A stretch of DNA of 5,286 nt. Origin: Bacillota bacterium (GTDB taxonomy: Bacteria; Bacillota; Clostridia; Acetivibrionales; DSM-1351). Below are positions 1 to 5,261 of the stretch, piece after piece (the stretch's first letter is position 1; every line of letters starts with the position of its first letter). The notes beneath the pieces are model-generated. The model ran no database searches, had not been told where the DNA came from, and saw nothing but the letters and a program-made list of their open reading frames with translations. Position numbers and translations under genes: made by a program. Location of the stretch: NCBI GenBank assembly GCA_023444055.1, contig JAEZRV010000004.1, positions 1 through 5,286 on the forward strand, written 5' to 3'.

Positions 1-73
1 TGGCTTGAGAATCTCAATTATACAGGAAAAGAGGGGGTCATTGTTTTTTTTATCTAAAAAAATCTTGAAAACC

Positions 74-101
74 TTAATAAATGGCATATTCAAAATATAA
101 C
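74..101 (+). promoter_or_regulatory. Putative sigma-A-type promoter of the xylanase gene
   Basis: The best promoter I can place is a -35 box TTAATA (74-79, 4 of 6 to consensus), a 16-bp spacer and a -10 box TATAAC (96-101, 5 of 6). It lies just downstream of a T-run (44-51) and an A-run (56-62) that could act as an UP-like element. Transcription would start near 107-109 and give a leader of about 40 nt containing the AGGAG site at 135-139. A second -35-like TTGAAA at 65-70 has no convincing partner. This is inferred from motif spacing only. Confidence 0.35.
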
Positions 102-102
102 A

Positions 103-122
103 AGTGTAACTTAGTTTACACT
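103..122. promoter_or_regulatory. Inverted repeat over the expected start site (candidate operator)
   Basis: AGTGTAA (103-109) and TTACACT (116-122) are perfect 7-bp arms separated by CTTAGT. If the promoter at 74-101 is right, the dyad covers roughly -5 to +14, a usual place for a repressor operator. It does not match the LacI/CcpA consensus, since it has no central CG. It could also fold as a small stem-loop at the 5' end of the mRNA. The dyad is seen directly; its role is inferred. Confidence 0.35.
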
Positions 123-148
123 AACATAATATAAAGGAGAGTTGATTT

Positions 149-1435
149 ATGAAAAGAAACAGTTTTAAAAAAGTGGGTTCAGCTGCGCTTGCTGTCTTTA
201 TGGCAACTATGATGATTTGCTCATCAACAGTTAGTGCCGCTACTACTCCTACTGGCAAAAGGTTAAAGGACATCCAAAGCAGAGTTACAATTGGAACTGA
301 GTTTCCAAGTAATTTCACGTCACTGTCAGATTCTGCCCAATTCCTAAGTACCGCTAAAGCCGAGTTTAATTTGGTAACTCCCGAAAACTGCATGAAATGG
401 GATGCAACTGAACCTAATCAAAATCAGTTTAATTTTAACGCCGCTAATACGCTTGTTAACTGGGCAGCTCAAAACAATTATAAGGTTCATGGACATGCGT
501 TAGTTTGGCACGCTCAAACTCCGAACTGGGTACAAAATCTTAATGCTGCTAATATGGAAGCTGCCATGTACAATCATATTGAAAAAGTAATGGGGCAATA
601 CAAAGGCAAAATTCCAATGTGGGACGTAGTTAATGAAGCTTTTGATGAAAATGGAAGCTATAGAAATTCTTTCTGGTATAGAATTATGGGTAAAAGCTTT
701 ATTGAGAAAGCATTTACTAAAGCTCGTACAGTTGACCCTAATTGTAAGCTGATTTACAATGATTACAATCTTGAGTATACTGGTGCTAAGTCAAATGGTG
801 CATATGCAATGCTCAAAGATTTTAAGAGTCGTAATATACCTGTAGATGGAATCGGATTCCAGATGCACTTAGATATCCAATATGCAATTGATTATAATGA
901 CTTTGCTAAAAATTTACAGCGTTTTGCAGATTTAGGTCTTGAGATATACGTAACAGAAATGGATGTACGTGTACCACAAAATCCTTCATCAGCAGATCTT
1001 GAAAAACAAGCTAGCTACTACAAGAACATTATTGAGAAATGTATGGCACAACCTGCAGTAAAAGCTATTCAGCTTTGGGGCTTCACAGACAAATATTCTT
1101 GGGTTCCAGGAACATTCCCAGGAAGAGATGATGCTTTGGTTTTTGACAGAAACTATAATCCAAAGCCAGCTTATTATGCAATGCAAGCTGCTATAGGTTC
1201 TTATGTTCCTCCTATACCAGTAATATATGGTGACGTTGACGGCAGCGGAACTGTAGATGCTTTAGATTTTGCACTTATGAAGCAATATCTGCTCGGATCA
1301 ATAACCAAATTCCCAGCTGAAAATGGTTTGACTGTTGGAGATGTTGACAAGAGCGGAAAAGTAGATGCTTTAGATTTCGCACTTATGAAGCAATACTTGC
1401 TTAAAATTATTACAACTTTCCCAGCAGCTGCGTAA
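149..1435 (+). CDS. Secreted cellulosomal GH10 endo-beta-1,4-xylanase with C-terminal type I dockerin
   Basis: A 428-residue extracellular enzyme that should cleave internal beta-1,4 links in xylan by the retaining mechanism and dock into the cellulosome. Residues 1-30 are a signal peptide (KRNSFKK basic start, hydrophobic core, likely cut at VSA30-A31). Residues 37-350 are the GH10 barrel: TPEN 77-80, HGHALVWH 114-121, acid/base Glu163 in WDVVNEAF, nucleophile Glu270 in VTEMDV, and LWGFTDKYSW 309-318. The two glutamates are 107 apart, normal for GH10. A short Pro-rich linker (352-360) leads to a dockerin with two calcium loops starting GDVD at 361 and 397, each continuing VDALDFALMKQYLL. There is no carbohydrate-binding module, so targeting probably depends on the scaffoldin. 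The start is supported by AAAGGAGAG at 133-141. The gene ends TAA TAA TAG, three in-frame stops. It appears monocistronic, ending at the hairpin at 1632-1665. Exact substrate range is not visible. Confidence 0.95.
   Translation: MKRNSFKKVGSAALAVFMATMMICSSTVSAATTPTGKRLKDIQSRVTIGTEFPSNFTSLSDSAQFLSTAKAEFNLVTPENCMKWDATEPNQNQFNFNAANTLVNWAAQNNYKVHGHALVWHAQTPNWVQNLNAANMEAAMYNHIEKVMGQYKGKIPMWDVVNEAFDENGSYRNSFWYRIMGKSFIEKAFTKARTVDPNCKLIYNDYNLEYTGAKSNGAYAMLKDFKSRNIPVDGIGFQMHLDIQYAIDYNDFAKNLQRFADLGLEIYVTEMDVRVPQNPSSADLEKQASYYKNIIEKCMAQPAVKAIQLWGFTDKYSWVPGTFPGRDDALVFDRNYNPKPAYYAMQAAIGSYVPPIPVIYGDVDGSGTVDALDFALMKQYLLGSITKFPAENGLTVGDVDKSGKVDALDFALMKQYLLKIITTFPAAA
1229..1408 (+). repeat. Duplicated dockerin calcium-loop segments (108-bp offset)
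   Basis: The two dockerin halves are coded at 1229-1300 and 1337-1408. The core stretches 1253-1294 and 1361-1402 agree at 38 of 42 bases, with differences mainly at synonymous positions. Each half is a 12-residue EF-hand-like loop (Asp362, Asp364, Ser366, Asp370, Asp373 in the first; Asp398, Asp400, Ser402, Asp406, Asp409 in the second) followed by a helix. Both carry Ala-Leu at loop positions 10 and 11, the C. cellulolyticum-type cohesin specificity rather than the Ser-Thr of C. thermocellum. Confidence 0.85.
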
Positions 1436-1474
1436 TAATAGTTTATACATGATAAATTAGATACGTCAGAATTA

Positions 1475-1630
1475 ACTTGATGAGTAAGTTAAACTTGATG
1501 AGTCAGGCTAAACCGATGAATCAAGCCAGACTGATGAAGTTAGATAGAACCTTATGAGTAATATAAAATTTGATTGAGTCAGATGAATCTGAAGAGTTAG
1601 ATTAAACCGATTAGTAATGTGAACCTGATA
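1475..1630 (+). repeat. Degenerate repeat run of about 18 nt downstream of the xylanase gene
   Basis: A core resembling ACTTGATGAGT recurs with drift. Exact copies start at 1475 and 1493, followed by ACCGATGAAT near 1512, ACTGATGAAG near 1530, CCTTATGAGT near 1550, TTTGATTGAGT near 1569, AGATGAATCT near 1581, AACCGATTAGT near 1606 and ACCTGATAAG near 1623. Spacing is mostly 16-20 nt. Two neighbouring units form an imperfect stem: AGTCAGGCT (1501-1509) against AGCCAGACT (1524-1532), 8 of 9 paired. All frames contain stops, so this is not a coding repeat today. It lies between the stop codons and the terminator, so it would be in the 3' UTR of the xylanase mRNA. Confidence 0.5.
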
Positions 1631-1631
1631 A

Positions 1632-1673
1632 GATATGCCAGCCTGCAATAGCAGGCTGGCATATCGAGTTTTC
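1632..1673 (+). terminator. Strong hairpin terminator between convergent genes
   Basis: GATATGCCAGCCTGC (1632-1646) and its exact reverse complement (1651-1665) form a 15-bp perfect stem with loop AATA, followed by GAGTTTTCT. The T-tract is short and starts 3 nt after the stem, so release may be modest, but the hairpin should also protect the xylanase mRNA 3' end. Read from the other side it is followed by TTATCAGG, a poor T-tract, so it may act less well for the opposing membrane-protein gene. Confidence 0.75.
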
Positions 1674-1733
1674 TCCGTTAAATTTCGCCATTGTATGAGG
1701 CTGTACTATTCTTCTATTAATTCCATGTTTCAT

Positions 1734-2402
1734 TTATAACCCATGTTTACTGAATAATCTGCAAAGGCCTAGGGCTGTAGCTAGCATTGTTCCACCCAAG
1801 CCAATGTACATGCAAACAAAAACAACAACTGTAACGTTGGCAATATATCCAACAGCTGCTACTAACATAAACAATGCATTGGCTAAAAATGAATATCTGC
1901 AAAAGTTTTCTATTTTTGAATTTCCGAAGCAAAACGCAATGCACAAACTTGATATTCCATAAAACACAGTCCATCCCAACATATTTATTGCGGCTATCCC
2001 AGATGTTGGGCGTGACATAATAAATTGTTCCAATCCGTCTATCTTTCCTATTTGCAATTGTAATCTTACTGATGTTATTTGAATAAAATAGCAGATTCCA
2101 GCAAGTAATGAAAAACCCAATCCAAACAATACCGCTAACTTTGCTAAAACTCGTTTGGACTGCTCTACCCACTCTTCTAAGCACACCATTTCAATCACAT
2201 AACAGATACAATATATCAACATAAAAGTCATAGCTAAATTCCTAAAAAATTGATTATAGTAAGTATTAAAATCCTGTGAATCTGTACAATTTAATAGCGG
2301 ACTATTTAAAGCAATAGCAACAAAGCTAATTGTATACACAAAAAATGAAAGCAAACTTACCAAAGTAGCTCCGAATCCCAACCTTGCAACTAACTTATTC
2401 AC
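1734..2402 (-). CDS. Uncharacterised six-helix integral membrane protein
   Basis: A 222-residue hydrophobic protein with no signal peptide separate from its first helix. Six likely membrane helices lie at about 8-32, 53-73, 86-110, 135-159, 168-188 and 190-214. Basic residues at both ends (K3, R7; R215, K219) suggest both termini are cytoplasmic. The longer loops (33-52 and 111-134) carry most of the polar residues; the second ends in SRPTSGIAAINMLGW, which looks like its most motif-like part. I see no transporter, protease or sensor motif and assign no function. The start is GTG: a GAGGTGA site (2409-2415) sits 6 nt upstream, and the only nearby upstream ATG, overlapping that site, meets a stop after two codons. 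It converges on the xylanase gene and is upstream-flanked by the 54-bp repeats, which therefore lie in its promoter region. No clear promoter could be chosen there; a weak pair TTAATT/TATTTT lies in the first repeat unit. Confidence 0.75.
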   Translation of the reverse strand: MNKLVARLGFGATLVSLLSFFVYTISFVAIALNSPLLNCTDSQDFNTYYNQFFRNLAMTFMLIYCICYVIEMVCLEEWVEQSKRVLAKLAVLFGLGFSLLAGICYFIQITSVRLQLQIGKIDGLEQFIMSRPTSGIAAINMLGWTVFYGISSLCIAFCFGNSKIENFCRYSFLANALFMLVAAVGYIANVTVVVFVCMYIGLGGTMLATALGLCRLFSKHGL

Positions 2403-2408
2403 GTTATT

Positions 2409-2415
2409 TCACCTC
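2409..2415 (-). promoter_or_regulatory. Ribosome-binding site fixing the GTG start of the membrane-protein gene
   Basis: On the minus strand the sequence reads GAGGTGA, then 6 nt, then GTG. This strong site is what supports the non-ATG start at 2402 for the membrane protein. Confidence 0.7.
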
Positions 2416-2422
2416 ATCTCTC

Positions 2423-2539
2423 TAAAATAAGTCAATCAAAAGTGCAATTAATGATGTGCTCAACACCAGAATCATTTAAAATGAGTCACTCAAAAGTGCA
2501 GTTAATGATGTAATCGATACCAAAACTTTTTAAAACAAG
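2423..2539. repeat. 54-bp tandem repeat, two full copies plus a cut third
   Basis: Unit 1 (2423-2476) and unit 2 (2477-2530) match at 43 of 54 positions without gaps, with the shared core TCAAAAGTGCA followed by TTAATGATGT. A third unit opens at 2531 with TAAAACAAG and stops where the mobile-element-like sequence begins. The rest of that unit is not found on the far side of the element. Stops occur in the frames checked, so the array is non-coding. It lies directly upstream of the minus-strand membrane-protein gene and could hold operator sites for it. Confidence 0.7.
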
Positions 2540-2878
2540 GGGCTGTTGCAAAACAAAAAATATAATATATCAACGGTAAACTGCTTAAATAGTACTCCCG
2601 TGCAGTATATATCTATGGCTAGCTCACGAAATTGACGCTGAAATAGTTTCGGTTCAGAACAAGCACTTACGCCGACAGTATTACACAAAGGCATCCTGTC
2701 TCGGGGTAATACTCACAGCTACTTACTTTCGCTGTGTTGGCTACAATACTTGTTCTTCGCCTACTATTTCTAGCATCAATTTCTAACCGAGCTTCGTAAT
2801 TAGATATATATTGCACTCGCATACTATTCAAGCAATAAGTCATCGGTATACAGAAATTGTTGTTTTGCAACAGTCCCT
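2538..2878. mobile_element. MITE-like fold-back element with transposon-type terminal inverted repeats
   Basis: The ends are AGGGGCTGTTGCAAAACAA (2538-2556) and the matching inverted end at 2860-2878, agreeing at 18 of 19 positions. A GGG-CTGTTGCAAAAC end is typical of bacterial insertion sequences (similar ends occur, for example, in IS1182-type elements; this is recalled, not searched). No transposase is present, so it would need one supplied in trans. The inside is also an inverted repeat: 2583-2615 pairs with 2801-2833 (27 of 33), AGCTC 2621-2625 with 2789-2793, 2628-2639 with 2772-2783 (11 of 12), 2640-2647 with 2763-2770 (8 of 8), and 2657-2663 with 2749-2755 (7 of 7). The whole unit can therefore fold into one long hairpin. 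No clear target-site duplication flanks it; TTAA occurs at 2530-2533 and 2880-2883 but not symmetrically to the ends. The interior is visibly richer in G+C than the flanks. Confidence 0.7.
2657..2755 (-). other. Branched, cloverleaf-like apex of the fold-back element
   Basis: Closed by a 7-bp stem (2657-2663 with 2749-2755) and a short GCC/GGC stem (2671-2673 with 2739-2741), this tip holds two hairpins: GTATTAC 2678-2684 with GTAATAC 2706-2712, and CACAGC 2714-2719 with GCTGTG 2731-2736. The arrangement resembles a structured RNA. The outer arms of the element contain more G-U-compatible mismatches when read on the minus strand (three I counted, against one A-C), which weakly favours a minus-strand transcript. 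I do not recognise an RNA family, and no tRNA features are present. Confidence 0.3.
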
Positions 2879-3371
2879 CTTAAGCCATCCAATTTGATTT
2901 CTTTTTCTGCTTGAATAGAATAATTCAACAGTTTCTGTCTAACTATATAGTAAAATTATACCACTTTATTTGTATATTACCAAAACTTTTGTAAGATCCA
3001 ATATCCTACCAAAATCACTTGAACTTAGTGTAGGTTAATTCATCATAAATAACCTTTGCAGAACAGTAAAGACATTTCTTTGTGTGACTGTTTACCAAGC
3101 TTGATTTAACCTCTTGTGCTAATTAATTTATTAAACAAATCGGAAATATGTGCTGGAATTTTTATACTTTCGTCAAAGTTCAATTAGCACAACAAGTTAA
3201 TTTGTCGTATGTAACCTTTTGCAATCTAATTTAGCTTCAAGTTATGCATCAATGCGCCAATGTACCTATTCCATATCTTGTTTAAATGTAAAAAGAATTC
3301 AAAGTTATATAAGTTATCGTTAAAATTGTATACGGCAAAACTTGAGTATTATACTACTAAACGCTTATTTG
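2879..3371. other. AT-rich non-coding stretch with inverted repeats
   Basis: I find no plausible gene on either strand in this stretch of nearly 500 bp. It holds a small hairpin near 2911-2928 (TTGAAT / ATTCAA, loop 6 nt, with CTG/CAG pairs outside a bulged C), a hairpin at 3062-3092 (AACAGT with ACTGTT, plus AAAG with CTTT inside), and the larger inverted repeat listed at 3106-3200. It separates the fold-back element from the rlmD leader and could be decayed mobile DNA, but nothing here proves that. Confidence 0.4.
3106..3200. repeat. 19-bp inverted repeat flanking a 57-nt centre
   Basis: TTAACCTCTTGTGCTAATT (3106-3124) pairs with AATTAGCACAACAAGTTAA (3182-3200) at 17 of 19 positions, including an unbroken 11-bp core TTGTGCTAATT. 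The centre has no reading frame of note. It may be the remains of a small element or the closing stem of an RNA. No T-tract follows, so it is not a terminator. Confidence 0.45.
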
Positions 3372-3380
3372 TGTTATTAT
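3372..3380 (+). promoter_or_regulatory. Possible extended -10 promoter for the rlmD region
   Basis: TGTTATTAT combines a TG dinucleotide, one base and TATTAT (5 of 6 to TATAAT). The sequence 17 bp upstream is a poor -35 box, which extended -10 promoters tolerate. Transcription would start near 3387 and give an unusually long leader of about 285 nt before rlmD, passing through the broken small reading frame at 3443-3588. Other promoters closer to rlmD are possible in such AT-rich DNA. Confidence 0.25.
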
Positions 3381-3442
3381 ATAAAAGAATTATTTAAGAA
3401 GTTTAAAATATTTAGTTAAAAAATATCATTTAGGAAGTCAAG

Positions 3443-3588
3443 ATGTTTAGTTTAGAAAAATACTGCTTATTAGTAATTTAATAATCATTGGATTTGGGTT
3501 TTTAACTATACTCTACAACTACTTGATAAATATATTTTCGCTAATATATGTTTTTATCGAAATTGAGATTAAGTTTTATATGGAATAA
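3443..3588 (+). pseudogene. Possible small membrane-peptide gene broken by a 5-bp duplication
   Basis: An ATG at 3443 follows a TAGGAAG ribosome-binding-like site (3431-3437) but, as written, stops after 12 codons. Right after the ATG is TTTAG repeated twice (3446-3455). Removing one copy opens a 46-codon frame ending at TAA 3586-3588. It begins Met-Phe-Arg-Lys-Ile-Leu-Leu, continues with hydrophobic residues including IIIGFGFLTILYNYL, and ends in a charged tail (IEIEIKFYME). That is a single-membrane-helix layout. I do not recognise the peptide. A second frame is also open here for about 30 codons, so chance is a real alternative. Confidence 0.25.
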
Positions 3589-3672
3589 GAGATAAATTTT
3601 TGCTTACATATGTATTTTAAAGGCTTAACTAAATACATTCTGAATAAATATGGAAACGGTGGTAATTAATTA

Positions 3673-5067
3673 ATGAACAAGTCTACTCAAAAAATATTAT
3701 CAAAGAATAAAACATATACTCTTGAAATAACTGGATTAACGCATGAAGGTCAAGGAGTTGGTAAGTTAGATGGTTTAGTTGTGTTTGTGGATGGTGCTCT
3801 TATTGGTGAGCTAGTTGATGTGAATATTGTAAAACAGACAAAAAGCTATGCAGTTGGCAATATTGTAGAAATTAAAAAACCTTCTGAAAAAAGAGTAGCG
3901 CCTTTTTGTTCTGCTTTTGACAAATGTGGAGGTTGCTCAATACAGCACATGCCATATGATGCACAGCTGGAATTCAAGACCGATACTGTTCGTCAGAATT
4001 TAATGAGAATTGGTGGGCTTGAAAATGTTAAGGTTTATGATGCAATTGGTATGGAAAGTCCATTTTTCTATAGAAATAAGGTTCAGTATCCTGTTGGTAC
4101 TTGCGGTTCTGATGTGAAAATTGGATTTTATGAAAAGGGTTCTCATAATATTATTGAAAGCAAAGAATGTAACATTCAGCCCAGAGAAAGTAATGATATA
4201 AGAGATATCGTTCGTGGTTTTTTCAAATCAAATGGAATTAGCATATATAATGAAAAAACAGGTAAGGGTTTTTTGCGTCATGTAATGGTTAGAATGGGTT
4301 TTAAAACCAATGAGCTAATGGTTGTACTTGTTGTAAATGGTAAAAAAGTTCCTAAAGCAGATCAGTTAGTTAAGCTTTTATGTGAAAAGTATGAAAATAT
4401 TAAGAGTGTTGTTGTTAACGTAAATACTAAGAATACTAATATTATCCTAGGTGACAAGAATACATGTATTTATGGGCAGGAGTATATTTCAGACTATATT
4501 GGAAAGTATAAGTTCAATATCTCGCCTCTCTCATTTTTTCAGGTTAACCCCATTCAAACAGAGGTTTTGTACAATAAGGCTCTTGAATATGCAGGTCTTT
4601 CTGGCAATGAAACTGTTTTTGACCTGTATTGCGGCATAGGAACTATTTCTCTCTTCTTATCGGAAAAAGCAAAAAAAGTTATTGGGGTAGAGGTTGTCCC
4701 AGATGCAATTGCCGATGCTAAAAGAAATGCTGAACTAAACGGCATAGAGAATGTTAAATTCTTGGTGGGTGAGGCAGAAACTGTTATTCCCGAGCTATAT
4801 AAAGAAGGTACTAGAGCTGATGTGGTTGTTGTTGACCCACCAAGAAAGGGTTGCGAAGAAAGTCTACTGAAGACACTTGTTGAAATGCAGCCCAAGCGCA
4901 TCGTATACGTAAGTTGTAACCCATCCACGCTTGCACGAGACATCAAATTTCTATGCGGAAATGGGTTTGAAGTGAAATGTGTTCAGCCAGTGGATATGTT
5001 TCCTTTTTCGCATCACGTAGAAGCGATAATTCTGATGACAAGATGTGGTTCGGAGGAGAAAAAGTAG
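3673..5067 (+). CDS. rlmD: 23S rRNA (uracil-C5)-methyltransferase, RlmD/RumA family
   Basis: A cytoplasmic 464-residue enzyme that transfers a methyl group from S-adenosylmethionine to C5 of a 23S rRNA uridine (U1939 in E. coli numbering). In Bacillus the related RlmCD modifies both U747 and U1939, so dual specificity is possible here. Residues about 12-70 are a TRAM RNA-binding domain. Cys79, Cys85, Cys88 (CX5CX2C) and Cys166 are the [4Fe-4S] ligands. The C-terminal methyltransferase fold shows SFFQVNP (287-293), the SAM loop VFDLYCGIGTISL (315-327), DPPRKG (388-393), nucleophile Cys415 in YVSCNPSTLARD and base Glu450 in FSHHVEA. All key residues are present and the length is normal for the family. 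An in-frame TAA ends 3 nt upstream of the ATG, fixing the start; the ribosome-binding site is a weak GGTGG (3658-3662). It stands alone, with a terminator-like hairpin at its 3' end. Confidence 0.95.
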   Translation: MNKSTQKILSKNKTYTLEITGLTHEGQGVGKLDGLVVFVDGALIGELVDVNIVKQTKSYAVGNIVEIKKPSEKRVAPFCSAFDKCGGCSIQHMPYDAQLEFKTDTVRQNLMRIGGLENVKVYDAIGMESPFFYRNKVQYPVGTCGSDVKIGFYEKGSHNIIESKECNIQPRESNDIRDIVRGFFKSNGISIYNEKTGKGFLRHVMVRMGFKTNELMVVLVVNGKKVPKADQLVKLLCEKYENIKSVVVNVNTKNTNIILGDKNTCIYGQEYISDYIGKYKFNISPLSFFQVNPIQTEVLYNKALEYAGLSGNETVFDLYCGIGTISLFLSEKAKKVIGVEVVPDAIADAKRNAELNGIENVKFLVGEAETVIPELYKEGTRADVVVVDPPRKGCEESLLKTLVEMQPKRIVYVSCNPSTLARDIKFLCGNGFEVKCVQPVDMFPFSHHVEAIILMTRCGSEEKK

Positions 5068-5073
5068 GGTTTG

Positions 5074-5094
5074 ACCACAAGATGTTGTGGTTTT
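5074..5094 (+). terminator. Intrinsic terminator-like hairpin after rlmD
   Basis: ACCACAA (5074-5080), loop GATG, TTGTGGT (5085-5091) give a 7-bp stem running straight into TTTT (5091-5094), only 6 nt after the rlmD stop codon. The T-tract is short, so termination may be partial. Confidence 0.5.
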
Positions 5095-5101
5095 GGAGCG
5101 A

Positions 5102-5142
5102 TTTTCGGACGAAAAATGAGCTCAAAAATGATCATTTTTGAG
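5102..5142. promoter_or_regulatory. Tandem dyads with a perfect 22-bp palindrome
   Basis: TTTTC-GGAC-GAAAA (5102-5115) is a small hairpin. It is followed by a perfect palindrome from 5121 to 5142 with arms CTCAAAAATGA / TCATTTTTGAG and no central gap. As RNA it would form an 8-9 bp stem with A-run before and T-run within, so it could be a second, bidirectional terminator. As DNA it could bind a dimeric protein upstream of the gene starting at 5262. Confidence 0.5.
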
Positions 5143-5261
5143 GCTTGAAAAAGGGCAATAATATAGATGACATTTTAAATTCGTAGGAAAATGAGTGATT
5201 TAGAAACTTTAATAGCTAGAAGAAACAATTTGTGAAAATTTAAGTTAGAAAGGGACAAATC

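Noticed and set aside
5..17. TTGAGA-A-TCTCAA palindrome at the window edge
   Set aside because: It is only 6-bp arms at the edge of the window, far upstream of the chosen promoter. It may belong to the preceding gene and cannot be interpreted without more sequence.
1475..1630. CRISPR array
   Set aside because: The repeats are short, drift strongly and have no unique spacers of regular length. No cas gene is nearby.
1747..2184. A second long minus-strand frame overlapping the membrane-protein gene
   Set aside because: It is an out-of-frame shadow of the six-helix protein, without its own ribosome-binding site, and its composition is poor (many Cys, Trp and Ser runs).
2423..2539. CRISPR repeat-spacer units or a coding repeat in the 54-bp array
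   Set aside because: The similarity runs across the whole unit rather than a repeat alternating with unique spacers, and stop codons interrupt the frames checked.
2667..2870. A 67-codon minus-strand reading frame inside the fold-back element
   Set aside because: It would start at a TTG within the terminal inverted repeat, has no ribosome-binding site, and its bases are accounted for by the paired structure. The translation shows no recognisable motif.
2530..2883. TTAA target-site duplication (2530-2533 and 2880-2883) for the element
   Set aside because: The two TTAA sites are 5 and 1 bases from the paired ends, so they are not symmetric, and TTAA is common in such AT-rich DNA.
3650..3664. 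Catabolite-repression (cre) box ATGGAAACGGTGGTA before rlmD
   Set aside because: It matches the degenerate consensus at all but one fixed position, but it coincides with the ribosome-binding site, and an rRNA methyltransferase is an unlikely CcpA target. Chance is the simpler reading.
5038..5094. Direct repeat of ACAAGATG followed by TGG-rich sequence at the end of rlmD and in its terminator
   Set aside because: Only 8 exact bases are shared, and the second copy is explained by the hairpin. This is compatible with chance.
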